Shown piece after piece: positions 50,101 through 60,914 of a DNA stretch of 64,000 bases. The stretch lies in the NCBI GenBank assembly GCA_036877525.1, contig JAZGTH010000034.1:1178001-1242000 (forward strand), given 5' to 3'. The translations under genes were made by a program, and so were the position numbers. The number at the start of each line of letters is the position of its first letter. The first letter of the stretch is position 1. This DNA comes from Chromobotia macracanthus (taxonomy: Eukaryota > Chordata > Actinopteri > Cypriniformes > Botiidae). The notes beneath the pieces are model-generated. The model saw nothing but the letters and a program-made list of their open reading frames with translations. It had not been told where the DNA came from and searched no databases.

Positions 50101-53100
50101 ATCTACAGGCATGACACAACATCACACTCCACACGACCAGATTCTCAGAGATTATTTAAAGTAGAGCCAGCATGTCAACACAAAGACCATCTTACATTCC
50201 TATCAGGTTTACTGTGTAACCGTCATTTTAACCAGCTGGGTGTTTCCTTTTAGAACATTTCCATGTCAAAACATCCTGTACATTTGTCACAAAAAATACT
50301 TATAAATGTTTATAGAGTAAAAATTGCTCAGCTAAAACTCAAAGTACTCTTGGGCTAAAAATATCATACTTTCTCTGGCCAGCTTGGTACCAACAGTCGT
50401 ACCTTTAATTATTGGGGGTGTTTGCTAATGCAAGCATCACTATTATTACTGTTTATAGTTAGTGCCAAGTATTATTAAAGTATTAAATTTGTGTATTAAA
50501 CTTGTGTGTAACCCATTCCTCTATGTTAGTAGTACTGACATTAATAATACTTCAAATGATAGTTCCACATCTACAGACTAAAAATTTGGGTGGCATCTGT
50601 AATTCATTAGCATTAGCTTTGTTTACCTCTATGATTGAGAGAACTATACAGTAATGAAGGAAATTTGAATTTCGGTTTGATTTACATGTAAGCGAAATCC
50701 ATAACTGCAGTCAAGATTATATAATTACATTTTCACATACGAATCACATATTAAATTAACATTTAGCAGAACATGTGAAAGCAGACGTGGTGTTATAGAA
50801 GCTCTACACAACTACACAACAATACAAAAACTTGATTTTCTTGTTAATGTCACCAACACACTTGATAAAGCACTACATGCCTTGCCATTCTGAATTAACC
50901 ACTTCTCCCACTCAATGCCTAAAGCACATATTCTATCAAAGTTTGTAAGCTCAAGATGGTAGTTTCATGAGCATTAAATGTGACATGTGGCCATTTCACA
51001 TCTTGTCAGGTCATGTATTGTCATGCTACTTCATAAATTAGTATACACTAAAGAAAAAGTTCAATAATAAAAAAACTAATAATAAAATTTCTTGAATCTT
51101 TTACATATCTTTCTGATATATAACAGTGAATGGGGACCGGAGCTAAAAGTCCTAAAATGACAAAAATAAAAATAAATGTTTATCATACGATTGATATCCT
51201 GGAATTTGAAGTTATAGTACAGGTATGAAATGACATAAGGGTGAGAAAATGAAGACATGTTTTTTTTTAACAGCATGTGGTTAAATTACTAATTTCTGTT
51301 TTATAAATTATGATAAATATTCTATGCAGATAATGATCAGGTTTGGCTAAATCAGTGTGTCAGCAATCAGGTTATTTAGACAATTTGCTCAGTACTTGAA
51401 AGCTTAACTGTGATTTGCTAATAACATCATTTCCTGCTAGTAATCATTCAATCTCAAAGTGGCAAATTAACAGCTGGCCCATTTTTCTAGTCAGGTTTGA
51501 CATCTTTCATCTTTCACGTAATTACAATTATGATCTTTTGCACTCTTATGTTTCTGCGGTGTGTTGCTCCACAAATTAAACCTCTCTTCAGAAGTTTTTC
51601 CTTTTTGATGTAATTCAGTCTTTCTAAAAGAAGAAACTTTGACTGAAATAGAATCAATGGGGGCCTCTCACTGCAAAATTACTCATTAACACTAGGTAAT
51701 ATGCAGGCATCTCCATTTCAAAGGGGTGCGACTGCTCTTGTTTTTTTTAAAGCCTTGGTTCTCCAGTCTGTAGGGGTACCAGAATCAATCACGGCCCTTG
51801 ATGTTTTCTCTACACTTCTGGATCTCGTTCAACAAGCTGTTGTAGGTGCTTCGTTAACGTGAGGATGGAGATTTGTGACACATTGCCTGTGTTAAAATAG
51901 CCTGTGTATCCGGTTTCAAGTACACCATCACTAAGCTTGGAAACCACAAAAACTGTAAACATTTGGGCAAACAACAGCAGGTGCTGAAAAGATATAAGTG
52001 TTGCAAAGCTGCTGCGATGCGGGACCCTCTTCCACAAATGATCATGCTTTGCAACACAGCGCAAATGTTTCCTGGTAAAAGACACACTGTAGTTCCTTTG
52101 TAGGTCCTCATCGGGGTATCAGGCAGGATGTGGGAAGTTATTATTCAATTTGTGGCAGGAAAGAAAGGGGGCGTTAGGTTCTTAAATTTCATTTTGAAAA
52201 AAATAGTGGTGCTTTTTAGATTTCCACATCTGATAAGATTTTATCCATTTTGAATGCATTGTTTTATTAACACTCATGTTAATAAAATTAATTAACTGCA
52301 AATTAATTGCATTCATTCAGGGTCTAAAACTAACTTTTTGCTACACCTGCCTTAAGGATGTGGCATTTGGTGAGTGTAAAATTTAGACCCTGCATTCATT
52401 CATGTTTTATATCTAAGCTCTCTGAGACCCCAAACATCATGTGTTGTTTCTCACCGAGGACATTTCATGTACATTATTAAATTAAAATTAATTATAAAAA
52501 TTAGGAACCTCATCCTGATTCTTACATATTAAAAGTGTATTTCAGTTATTTAAAGGGCAGTCAGTCAGTCAGTTAGGAGCAAAATGGCATACGTTTTTGG
52601 AGGAACACAGTTGAGCCAACAGTGCAGTTTATCTCCTCTCTGTGTTCATAATCGCACAGAAGTTAGATTTCCTCCAGCATTATATGAGGTGCATCACTGC
52701 TACTTAACAGACCCTTAGAGAAAGCAGAAGGGTGGAGGAAGTCCTTAAGGGGTGTCAATTAAAGTAATTTAGTAGGCTAGAAAAACAGACAGCGAAAATG
52801 TGTTAATGTCAGAAAATCAATTGTGTCCTATTTTTGGCAGCTTACCATTTAAGCAATTGCTTTGCCAGAGCATAGGATTAATTGAGTGGCGTTCTGGTAA
52901 TGGTGTAATAACAGTAATTGGAGAACATGAATAAGAACATGATAAATGACAGAATTACAATTGTGCCTTGATCCACACTCTGTGTACAGAATACAGCACA
53001 AGGTCATTAGCTCCACTTGTCCTGTCAGTCAGCACTTTAGAAGGTACATGATGATCCGTGTGGATGATGTATCTTGTTCTCTTCAGGGAATTTGTGGGCT

Positions 53101-56100
53101 TCCTGGTGAGGTGGGGCCAATCGGACCACAGGTATGTGCTTTACACATTGTGGTTTACACTAAACGGAACATACATATGTTGTTCACAAGTTTAAGTAGA
53201 TGAACAATTTACTTTCTGGGGAATTACATTTACATTGATGCATTTGGCAGGTGTTTATAGCTAAAGAGGCTAACAGTGCAGTTGGCAGTGCAATACACAT
53301 TTAATCAGTTTGTGTTTTCCTTGGGAATCAAATCCATGGACTTGGCTTTGCCAGCTCCTTGCTCTACCATCTGAAACAATCAGTTTTTTGAGGCCTTCAT
53401 GGGTGAATCTCACAAAACCTGTCAAGAAAAAATCCAGGCCCCAAAACTAAAAAAAAAAATGTATGAATGAAAGATAATGAAGCCTGTTTTTATGACCATT
53501 GTGACATTACCATGATATTTAAATACAATGAGACGTTTTAGTTTTCTGGTAATTCCCATTCTCAGTAGTGACTAATATAGTACTGTAATTTAGTTTACAG
53601 GTACTACTATGATTAGTATTATACTACAGAAAAAACCTTTGTTATTTGAATCTATTGTATTTGAAAGTTATAATTAAATAGTTAAAAACTACTAAGTTAA
53701 ATTAAGTTACTCTAAGTTAATGTAAGCACAGCTTTCCTTTACCTACTCCCCAAGGAGTGTGACCTCTGACAGCACAATAAATATATACCTTCTGTAAGTT
53801 GTATTTCTAATTGTAACACACCTTATTACAAACTGATATTATCGATCTTGTGTTTCGTGGGGTTTAGGGGACACGAGGACCACCTGGCCTGAAAGGTTCA
53901 TTTGGACCAAAAGGACCTCCAGTGAGTAAACGTCTCTCTGGGACACTTCAAGCTTACCTTTTTACCTCCTTATTGTGTCAACTGACCCGTTAAAATTGGA
54001 TACTTCAGAAAAATTGGATTGTAACATTTCCAGACAGCTGTAGACCAGCTCATCAGATGTGCAGCCACAAAGTAAGAAAGGAAAAAGAGCAATTTGGACA
54101 GAGGTCAAAAGTTAACCGGCGATCAGTATGGGAACTGTGTTAACAGAGCAGTTGGGTAAACAATGATACCCTGACCTCTGTTGGTGAGAACCAAACATTT
54201 GGACGGTGTTGGGCTGTAATCTGTCATAGGATGTGTTGCTGCCACCTTGTGGTGAATAATATTCTAAAAGGCACTCTATAAATAATTCCAGGGTGCATAT
54301 AGTGCTTTTGAAAAACATGTTTAAAATGATACAGTCACGTGAGATTATGGCTCCAATCTTATCAGTAGCCTAATCAGTAGATTTTTAATATCACAGAGCA
54401 TAGAGGCTCTATGAAATCACATGACCAGCCCATTTATTCTACTGCAGTAGACAGTATTTTCAAGTGTCATACTTTCTCACCCACACATGGATTGCAGGGC
54501 TCCATAACTTCCATATACTAAATGTGGTAGTTTTGATTGGGTGGACTGAAGTTTACAGATGTGGCCTGAACATCCAGTGTGTTTGTATGTCTCAGGCATG
54601 TCTCAGAGTTGCTTGTCTTGTAGGTGATCCCTTGGAAAGCATTTACACTTGGTCTGTTGAATAACTGGATAGTTAACTGCTCAGTAAAAAGTTTATGTAG
54701 GTCATTGACCATGTTTCACTAATTGAAGTAACTTTGAAACTTTGAACTTTGAAACTCTATTTGTAGCCCTTAGAGCAGGAGAGGACATTATCAGCTTTGG
54801 CTGCTTTAGTCAGACAGTATTTAATTCTGCATCCTTTCTGCTTAAATCCTTCAGGGCACACCAGGACCCTTAGGGCCCCCTGGAGCTGATGGACTTGTCG
54901 GCCTCAAGGTTGGTGTGATCCAAACATCACCTTTAGCAATTATGCTAATACGTTGACCCGATTCTGGTGGGAATAGCTGTACAGAGATTGCATTTACTCT
55001 TTACCTGAAATTGTGCTCTTATCAGACGGATTACCATTCACTCACAGTGAATCATTTTTGTTTGTGACTTGCTGGTTTTGTAACAGCTCTCATTTCTTTT
55101 AGTTTTTGTTCAGTGTTTAAAATGATTAACAGTCTTTTATTGGCCTCTGGAAACAAATGCTGCTTCTTGATGAGTTATAATGAAGAAATAAGATGTGGTT
55201 TTATGCAAGTCAGAAATGTGTGTGTGTGGATGGTTCTAAGTTGATGCCGATGATTTATATCTGTCTGTGTTCAGGGAAGCCCAGGAGAAAAAGGAAATAC
55301 AGGTATTCCTGGTAGCCCAGGTCAAAAGGTCAGTCTTGCTGTTATTTGTATCTATTTGTTGTTTTTGATTGGCTTTTAAGTTTTACAGTTTTTAACACAA
55401 TTGTCACTTTTTTCTACCCCTCATAGGGTGACCGAGGTGAACCAGGATTTCTGGGGCCTCAAGGTACTATGGGTCTTCCTGGATTTAAAGGACACAGGGT
55501 AATTTTGATGGTTCATCACAAACACGATTAAAATGTTTACATAAGTTAAGTTAAAGCTAAAATTAAGATCAACTTTGCATGTTGCTACCAATGCCAAGGT
55601 CATTTGTTGAAAGAACACACATCGTAAAAACAAGTATAGGTCTACCTTGATTACATTGTAAGTTGTTCAGATAAAAGCATCTGCTGAATAAATTAATATA
55701 AATTTAGCATCTGTTTGATCATATGAGATTTTTAATCTGGAGAAAAGTATAAAATTGTGATAGATGTGTTTTGGAACTTGGTGTCTTGTTTGAAACTTAA
55801 TTTGCATCATTTTAAAGTAATATGAAAGTAATGTGATACACAGTATATCAGTCTAAATATACTGTGTTTCAGTCTATTTAAATATAGTATTAAGATGTGT
55901 GGCATGGCATAGCAGATAAAGATTTAGGCTGGTAACCAAAGGGATGTAAGATGAACTATCACCATTGTGTCTGAGTGACATACTGCATGTAAAACCCCAG
56001 GCTGCTTTAGCAGGGCTGTTTCTGTAATGACAGTTTTTTTCAGATAAAGTGTGTTTGCTACAGACTATCTGTGTGAAAAACAATTCTTGATATAGAGTTG

Positions 56101-59100
56101 GTGGCCTAGCGGCTAATAGTGTTAATTTGACTAAAATGCCACATAGTGCCACATACTGTAACACTTTCTTCCCCTTGTTACTGAGAGGTAAGGGTCATGC
56201 AAGGTGACATTATTCGCTGTTTTTCAGGGAGAGAGAGGATACGATGGTTCCAAAGGCATTCAGGTAGAATTCCTGCATTTTTAGATGCTGTTTAATAATG
56301 TATTTAATGTTTAATATTGTTCAGTGGTTTGGATCTGGTTTCAAATTCAGATCTGTCTCAGATCTCAAATCTATGACAGGTCATTCAGCCCAGACAGTCA
56401 GCCTTCACTTGCAAAATTTGTAACTTTTACCAGTCGTTAAAGACAAAAAGGTTGCTAACTATTACAAATATTATAACTAGATTTGCATTGTCTAAAGGGA
56501 CTATCCATGCTTCCAAAGCAGCAGAAGCATATTGTTATAAGCTGTTCACACAAGTGCCGGCATTAAAAACTAGTTACATGCAGCAAAACAAGCTATACAG
56601 AGAAAATAAAAAACAAACGCTTCAAGATGCATATTCAAGATGAGCTTGGCACAACATAAATGCTGCGTTTAAGATTCAAGCTAATGTTTACTTAGACCAA
56701 TAATTCAAAAATAGCGTAGATGCACGCAAATTTACAGTCTTTATAAAACAGCCCTTAAGTTTAAAATAATATACAAAGCTTGGATAGCATCTATGTTTTA
56801 GTATGAAATGTTTGAATATTAACACAGCCATGCCTTACAAAAACCGTAATGACTGAATTCTGGTGATTCTAGCAAGGGTTTGCAACATTTAAACTACAAG
56901 CCCAGCTGCTTCGTTATGATTTGTGTACTGTACCGTAACAGTCTCAGTGGGTTGCACCATCCTGTGTTAGTTGAGTGTTTTTACAGAAGTGAAACAGGTT
57001 TCTAAAGGTTATTTGGAACCTCCTGTTGATTTTGAATGCTAATGATAACCTTTTACAGTCTGAGACCCCTGCTAACGCAGACCACCTTCTATTACTGTAC
57101 AGGGTGAGAAAGGCAACAATGGGGTTCCTGGTATACCTGGTCTGTTAGTAAGTGCACATACACCTTTACATCCACCAGGGGGCATGATATGGGACGGTAC
57201 TGCAAGATTTGCAGTACTATTTTTGTTAGATGTGTAACCATTAGTAATTATGCCTATTTAGTCCTTACTTTGTATATTATTTCTCCTAACTGGTTAGACA
57301 TAGTTATCAAAGCTAAGTTCAAAACACTTTCAACAATTACTGCTTACAGTTTCTATTCAGCACCACAAAACTTATCTACTACTTTAAAATCACAATGAAA
57401 TTACAGTTCCTGTAATTTGTATCCTGTTTGCTGGCTTAGTTCATACTCTGAATGACTCACAACCCTGTTGCCCATAAAGTGAAATAGCTCAGTGGTTTAA
57501 TAACATGAGCAATCTGAATTGCCTTCTTTAAAATATTATTCTTGGATTTCTTGGAAGGGACTATACACATCTTCACAGAAATCTGACTCACAGACACTGA
57601 CTTACAAAACATTAGTGTTAGACGACAATGCACCTCAGAGTCTCATCCTTCTGATATTGTCATAAAACTTTTAAAAGCCATTTATTCTTTCTCTATTTCC
57701 TCCTGCACCAGGGTGAAGTTGGACCCAGAGGTAACAAAGGAGAGGTTTGTAAAATTGCAGAGCTCAATCACATTTAAACCATTCCAGTCTATTTTACAGA
57801 AACAAGAAACAAGATCGTCTCCGCCTGCTAAGGAAGTAACATGGGACGGCAGAGCACTTCAAAGCCCTTTGAAGCATGTCCACAAAGCACTTGCATTTGA
57901 CAATTTGACAGTTTTGCGTAGCTGGTTTCTGCATGCCGCCAAGTCACATAGATAAAAGTTATATTGTGTAAAATAAAATACATTTTCCATATACAGTGTA
58001 TTTATTTATTTTGAGTTTGTAAGTGAACAAATACCTGAAAGGCAAATAAATGTTTTTTTTTTTTAAAATAACAGTGTTTCACTGCCAAAGAGGAAAATTA
58101 ACACACCTATTAAATATTTACTATTCACAGTAACATGCAATAATCTAGCTTTCATGGATATGTATGTATACAGTGGTCCCAGAAAGTTTTTGGACACTTA
58201 AGTCATGAATGTCATTTAAATTTAATTAGCACAATCACTAATAATAATTTCTCATAAAAAAGTTAGGGTTTAAATTACAAAAGATCTGATGTACTGTTTG
58301 AGTATTTGTATGCTTTCTGGTTTCCAAACATGCATGTAACATAGTGTGTGGTTGCCATGTTTTTTTTTTATTTAGAAAGGTACGCAGGGTGACCCTGGGG
58401 TCAGGGGTGCTGATGGACAGAAGGGGGACATGGGGCACGTTGGTACAGTCGGCCCACGTGGGTTCCCTGGTGAGGACGGGTCACCAGGGCAACCCGGTAT
58501 TCCAGGCTTTCCAGGGAAACCTGTAAGTCATTTCCTGTGGCTATAAGTTACCAATTCAAAGTTTTGTTATACCCATCAGGTATTTCCAATTGCAACAAAT
58601 AGCAAAATAATAAATGCAGATTGTGGCATGGAATGGAGTGCTGGTAGGGTGGGTCAGTTTTGGCTGATTCATGTAAACATTTTGAAGGAAACCGCAAGGC
58701 CACAGGTACTGACTGTGTAATTGCACTGGAACTGAGTTTCTTCCTCTGTTATCTGTGAAGGGTTCTCATTTCTTTGCAAGCTGAATGCATTTTCCATGTA
58801 CAGACAATCTAATGAGTGACTCAATGTGTTTTTCAGGGTAAGCCTCCTTCAGATGAATACTTGATTAAACTCTGTGGGGACATTTTGAGAAGTGAGTACC
58901 TGACCTTATCCAAGGTCATTATTCAAGAACGGAATGTTTAGAGCAGTTTCTCTTTTTCTATTTTTAATGATTTCGTCAAAAATATTTTTATAATTTGAGT
59001 ACATGAAGGGGATTGATGTAAGACAACTAATTATAGCTTTTAACTGCAAATAAAAAACAGTTAAGTCAATTTGCTGAGTTTGCACATTTTGTACAGTTTG

Positions 59101-60914
59101 CCGTGTATTAAATGGGTCACATTATACATTATTTTTTGTCAAGATCAGGGGAAAAGAACCCAGTTGCAGACAGCGTTTAACAGAAAAAAGTCTTTATTTA
59201 AAAAAATAAACAAAACAACCCACGAGAGGGCAAAAACGGGAACAGAGCTGGCAAAACTTGAACTAAGAACTCCTCCAAGAAACCGGAGCAAACAAAACTG
59301 AAAACCAACAACAAACATGGCACAAAACACGGCAGGACAGAGACTAGGAACTAGAACACGACAAGACTGGAAACAGGAACTTCCTCACAGGAACGACTCT
59401 AATGAACACATTAACAACAGAAGCAACAAACCGGCACAAGATGGAAAACACTGTCTAAATAACACAAAGACAAGGATGAACAGGTGCTCGAAATGAGCGC
59501 AAACAAGACAAGACAACAAGGGGGTGGGGCCAAGACGCGCAACCAGAGAGCACATGGTGAATGTAAACAAAACAGAGGCCATGTGCTTCCACAAGAAACA
59601 AGGACCCAGAGCATGAGTTCAGATCCAAGAAACAAGAACCAAGGCTAGAAGTCAGGATCTAAACAACATGCTCTGACACGGAACACAGGGGGATGTCAGG
59701 ATCCTGGCATGATAATCTCAGAACAGGAAGCCAGGACCCTGACAATTTTATCATTTCATTTTCCCCCTGTGGTCTATTTTTAAAGTATGTTCCAAAACTT
59801 AATGAACTGCCTCACTGCCTACTGTTTGCATAGACAAAATAACCATCATGAAACATCATAGCTCACCACGCAAATAGAACTCTGCCTGGAAAACTTACAT
59901 TTGCCTTTTCTATACATGGATACATGATGCAGCTTTAGAATCTGGCTGGATTTCAAAACAAGCTTTGTTTAAAGATATCAATGACAATTAGATTATTTCA
60001 TGACCCTTTAAAAAATCCTAATGATCTTCATTGTAACTCAGATCAGCTGCCCCAGTTACTGCAGACAATGACACCGCAACGTTGTGAACCCTGTGAAACT
60101 GTTAAAGGACCCCCGGGACAGCCTGGAGCTCCAGGTCCTAAAGGTTCCTCTGGGCCTCCTGGTTATCCTGGCAGGCCTGGCTCTCAGGGCTACCCAGGGC
60201 CCCCGGGTATCCAAGGGCCCCCAGGAGTCAAAGGTGACAGAGATATATAAAAGACTATAAAACAGGAGTGCAAAATCATTTGGTTTTGGCTTTGTATATT
60301 AATTGTATAATGTGATTGGCACACTTTAAGGGGACATGGGCCCACGTGGACTTAAAGGCAATAAAGGAGAGAGCAGGCCAGGACATCCAGGGCCTCCTGG
60401 GGACACAGGTACATTACCATTATTATATAATATGGTTGAAGCATCTGTTTTGCTTTCAAGAGCAGGAGTGTGAAGAGGCTCTGTCAAAACATATTAGAGC
60501 CATCGTGCTCACAAACCTGCATCACTAAGTCTGGATTGGGACATGTTCTGAGCCCATTCACCTTCTCTCCACCAATAACTTAAGATATTAAAGATATAGA
60601 TTGATTGATATTATAAATTAATAGGTATTAATTTAATACATACCGATAGTTATTCTACAGATCTCCAGGGCAGGAATGGAAATCATGTTTGTAGAAATCT
60701 GCTGCTTTTTTTGACAACAACAGGGATCCAGGGTCCTCGTGGCAGTGATGGCATTGGTATTCCAGGTCCACCGGGAATACTGGGTAAATCCGGGATTCCA
60801 GGCATTCCAGGGAAGCAAGGTCCTTCCGGGCCAGCCGGCGTGTGCGACATGTCCATCTGCTACCAAGCCTACAACCTCAGGGGTGAACACTACAGTAAAG
60901 GGCCGGATTTCTAA
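35103..60914 (+). CDS. col21a1: col21a1, collagen alpha-1(XXI) chain, complete coding region in 28 exons
   Basis: FACIT-like extracellular matrix collagen; in mammals type XXI is secreted and associates with fibrillar matrix and vessel walls. Coding exons: 35103-35184, 35889-36446, 37095-37260, 37545-37767, 38276-38449, 38742-38819, 39334-39345, 39441-39542, 39644-39697, 39840-39893, 39987-40031, 40306-40359, 40683-40730, 41080-41133, 49401-49454, 53087-53131, 53868-53921, 54855-54908, 55275-55328, 55427-55498, 56228-56263, 57103-57147, 57712-57744, 58376-58522, 58837-58891, 60042-60233, 60331-60408, 60724-60914. They sum to 2814 nt (937 residues plus stop) with every phase matching. Layout: signal peptide 1-21, vWA about 32-205, TSPN about 214-425, COL2 about 451-769, NC2 770-806, COL1 807-913, tail 914-937. 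Human type XXI is about 957 residues. The ESVCPTRIPVA segment, the CDPQQ and ERETACEI segments and the Cys-x4-Cys...KGP tail identify COL21A1 rather than COL22A1 or COL14A1. Confidence 0.9.
35889..36446 (+). CDS. col21a1: col21a1 exon encoding the whole von Willebrand A domain
   Basis: This single 558-nt exon encodes residues 28-213. It starts Gly-Cys-Ser and contains the MIDAS metal-ion motif DGSWS (DxSxS), the MIDAS Thr in GGNTQTG and the MIDAS Asp in VTDGKSQDD, so metal coordination looks intact. It ends at KLCE, the second Cys of the domain-bridging pair. vWA domains of FACIT collagens mediate matrix-protein contacts. The reading frame stays open for about 140 nt into the following intron. 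Boundaries: acceptor CCTGTAG, donor GCGAGG|GTAAGA. Confidence 0.92.
37095..38819 (+). CDS. col21a1: col21a1 exons encoding the TSPN (laminin-G-like) domain
   Basis: Four exons (37095-37260, 37545-37767, 38276-38449, 38742-38819) encode residues 214-427. They form the thrombospondin N-terminal-like domain typical of FACIT collagens. Visible landmarks are SVCPTRIPVASRDEKGF at the start, FPEGLPPSYVFVST, the DLWRV strand, the FDGSWHQLKV strand, FFLDDQQI, YINGKTQISKR, and the paired cysteines in RLYCDP and TACEI at the end. The strand order is the one seen in human COL21A1. Phases 1-2-0-0 join cleanly. In type XXI this domain probably takes part in matrix or heparin-type interactions; that is family knowledge, not seen here. 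Confidence 0.9.
39334..39345 (+). CDS. col21a1: col21a1 12-nt micro-exon (Asp-Asp-Glu-Arg)
   Basis: A 12-nt phase-0 exon lies between a good polypyrimidine tract with TTATACAG and a consensus GTGAGT donor. It encodes residues 428-431, DDER, in the linker between the TSPN domain and the collagen domain. Including or skipping it leaves the frame intact, so it could be alternatively spliced. Without it the flanking exons also join in frame, so its use needs transcript support. Confidence 0.65.
39441..39542 (+). CDS. col21a1: col21a1 hinge exon and start of the COL2 triple helix
   Basis: The 34 residues 432-465 begin with an acidic linker carrying three Cys (C432, C446, C448) and then enter Gly-X-Y at GQPGPPGPPGPPGPR. 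The cysteines just before the helix fit chain registration or disulfide crosslinking near the NC3-COL2 junction, as in other FACIT chains (inference). The donor GG|GTCAAT is weak. Confidence 0.85.
39644..41133 (+). CDS. col21a1: col21a1 COL2 exons, first block
   Basis: Six exons of 54, 54, 45, 54, 48 and 54 nt (39644-39697, 39840-39893, 39987-40031, 40306-40359, 40683-40730, 41080-41133) encode residues 466-568. All start on a Gly codon and end on a Y residue, the classic collagen exon pattern built on 54 and 45 nt. The 48-nt exon encodes GASRLNLSNVGKPGKK, an interruption of Gly-X-Y containing the sequon Asn540-Leu-Ser. An 8.3-kb intron follows. Confidence 0.87.
41537..41584. repeat. T19-A10-T19 homopolymer block
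   Basis: T at 41537-41555, A at 41556-41565 and T at 41566-41584 lie in the large col21a1 intron. The A block can pair with either T block. It is directly followed by CTGCAG, making a strong cryptic 3' splice site. Confidence 0.9.
44585..45740. repeat. 46-bp inverted-repeat pair spaced 1.06 kb
   Basis: The arms 44585-44630 and 45695-45740 are reverse complements with 3 mismatches in 46 positions by manual alignment; both contain AAGTCATGCACTT and TGTATTGTGGGAGTTT. Similarity stops abruptly outside the AAGTCATG ends. The 1,064-bp interior is non-coding. Confidence 0.7.
46055..46270. mobile_element. GTTCACC MITE-family copy, reverse orientation
   Basis: Reads ACTTTCATTGTATGG, then CTGTGTTCCACAGAAG, CATACAGGTTTGGAAC and GGGTGAGTAAATGATG, ending TTTTTAGGTGCACTGTCC. 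This is the family's right-hand side in the opposite orientation. It lies inside the 8.3-kb col21a1 intron. Confidence 0.55.
49401..49454 (+). CDS. col21a1: col21a1 COL2 exon after the large intron
   Basis: A 54-nt exon with acceptor TAATTCAG and donor CCA|GTGAGT encodes residues 569-586: six perfect Gly-X-Y triplets starting GEKGDIGLPG. It is isolated by introns of 8.3 and 3.6 kb. Confidence 0.85.
49455..53086 (+). other. col21a1: col21a1 intron (3.6 kb)
   Basis: No additional collagen exon is visible. It contains a 'GTTCACC' MITE-family remnant (about 51040-51265, reverse orientation) and a coding-looking but disrupted minus-strand stretch at about 51.74-52.11 kb. The remainder is unique AT-rich sequence. 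Confidence 0.6.
51040..51265. mobile_element. diverged GTTCACC MITE-family copy
   Basis: Carries AGTGAATGGGGACCGG and GGTATGAAATGACATAAGGG (a diverged form of the family's GTATGACATGAGGGTGAG segment) near 51225-51245. The ends are worn. It lies in a col21a1 intron. Confidence 0.4.
53087..57744 (+). CDS. col21a1: col21a1 COL2 exons, second block
   Basis: Eight exons: 53087-53131 (45 nt), 53868-53921 (54), 54855-54908 (54), 55275-55328 (54), 55427-55498 (72), 56228-56263 (36), 57103-57147 (45) and 57712-57744 (33), encoding residues 587-717. All are phase 0, and all but the last start with Gly and end on a complete triplet. The first carries Cys589 within GICGLPG. The 33-nt exon ends after Gly-Glu with GAG|GTTTGT, and the next exon begins with the missing Lys, so those two exons share one triplet. 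The repeating KGD, KGE and ERG triplets are typical FACIT-like content. Confidence 0.87.
53224..53375. repeat. dispersed teleost repeat ('TTGATGCATTTGGCAG' family)
   Basis: Begins 'ACATTTACATTGATGCATTT' and ends 'TTGCTCTACCATCTGA', with 'CCTTGGGAATCAAATCCATG' between. This series of motifs is a common fish interspersed repeat whose right part has a tRNA-like 'B-box to acceptor' look. It lies in a col21a1 intron and is diverged from consensus. Confidence 0.5.
58169..58205. repeat. possible Tc1-like transposon end fragment
   Basis: TA followed by CAGTGGTCCCAGAAAG and TTTTTGGACACTTA resembles the terminal sequence of fish Tc1/mariner elements, with the expected TA at its edge. No opposite end or transposase remnant was found in this intron, so it is at most a fragment. 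Confidence 0.35.
58376..58522 (+). CDS. col21a1: col21a1 long COL2 exon (147 nt)
   Basis: This is the largest triple-helix exon: residues 718-766, starting with the Y-position Lys that completes the triplet begun in the previous exon, then sixteen Gly-X-Y units ending GFPGKP. The acceptor is TTTATTTAG after a long T-run and the donor is CCT|GTAAGT. It has a higher GC content than its surroundings. Confidence 0.88.
58837..60233 (+). CDS. col21a1: col21a1 NC2 domain exons and start of COL1
   Basis: Exons 58837-58891 (55 nt) and 60042-60233 (192 nt) encode residues 767-848. After one last triplet comes the non-collagenous NC2 segment (about 770-806), with Leu/Ile spacing and cysteines: KLCGDILRNQLPQLLQ, then a Cys-x2-Cys pair at C799 and C802. 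It matches the human COL21A1 segment with CTDVIRAQLPVLLQ and a CDHC pair and is probably a trimerisation and crosslinking region (family inference). COL1 starts at G807 with dense GPPGQPG repeats. Confidence 0.87.
58892..60041 (+). other. col21a1: col21a1 intron within the NC2 segment
   Basis: A 1,150-nt intron, more than half of which is a dispersed element (59137-59744, described separately). No coding content belongs to the collagen frame here; the open frames on both strands at 59.07-59.64 kb belong to the repeat. Confidence 0.7.
59137..59744. mobile_element. non-autonomous DNA-transposon-like element (about 608 bp)
   Basis: The element starts TGTCAAGATCAGGGG and ends CCAGGACCCTGACA, so the ends are imperfect inverted copies (TGTCA-x-G-x-TC). 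Flanking ATTTTT and ATTTTA could be a decayed target duplication. The interior is A-rich on this strand, with ACAAGAC-type runs and no stable protein similarity. It occupies more than half of the col21a1 NC2 intron. The superfamily is not assignable from what I can see. Confidence 0.5.
60331..60914 (+). CDS. col21a1: col21a1 last two exons: COL1 and C-terminal tail
   Basis: Exons 60331-60408 (78 nt) and 60724-60914 (191 nt with stop) encode residues 849-937. COL1 has imperfections at GESRPGHPG and GSDGIGIPG, comparable to the imperfect COL1 of human type XXI. The last 24 residues are VCDMSICYQAYN followed by LRGEHYSKGPDF and a TAA stop at 60912-60914. The two Cys (C915, C920) and the final KGP-[DN]-[FY] match the human C-terminus, which confirms that the gene is complete at its 3' end. 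Confidence 0.9.

Noticed and set aside
59071..59635. overlapping plus- and minus-strand ORFs of 60-76 codons
   Set aside because: They are contained in the dispersed element at 59137-59744; the minus-strand Leu/Phe/Val-rich peptides reflect its A-rich composition, not a gene.
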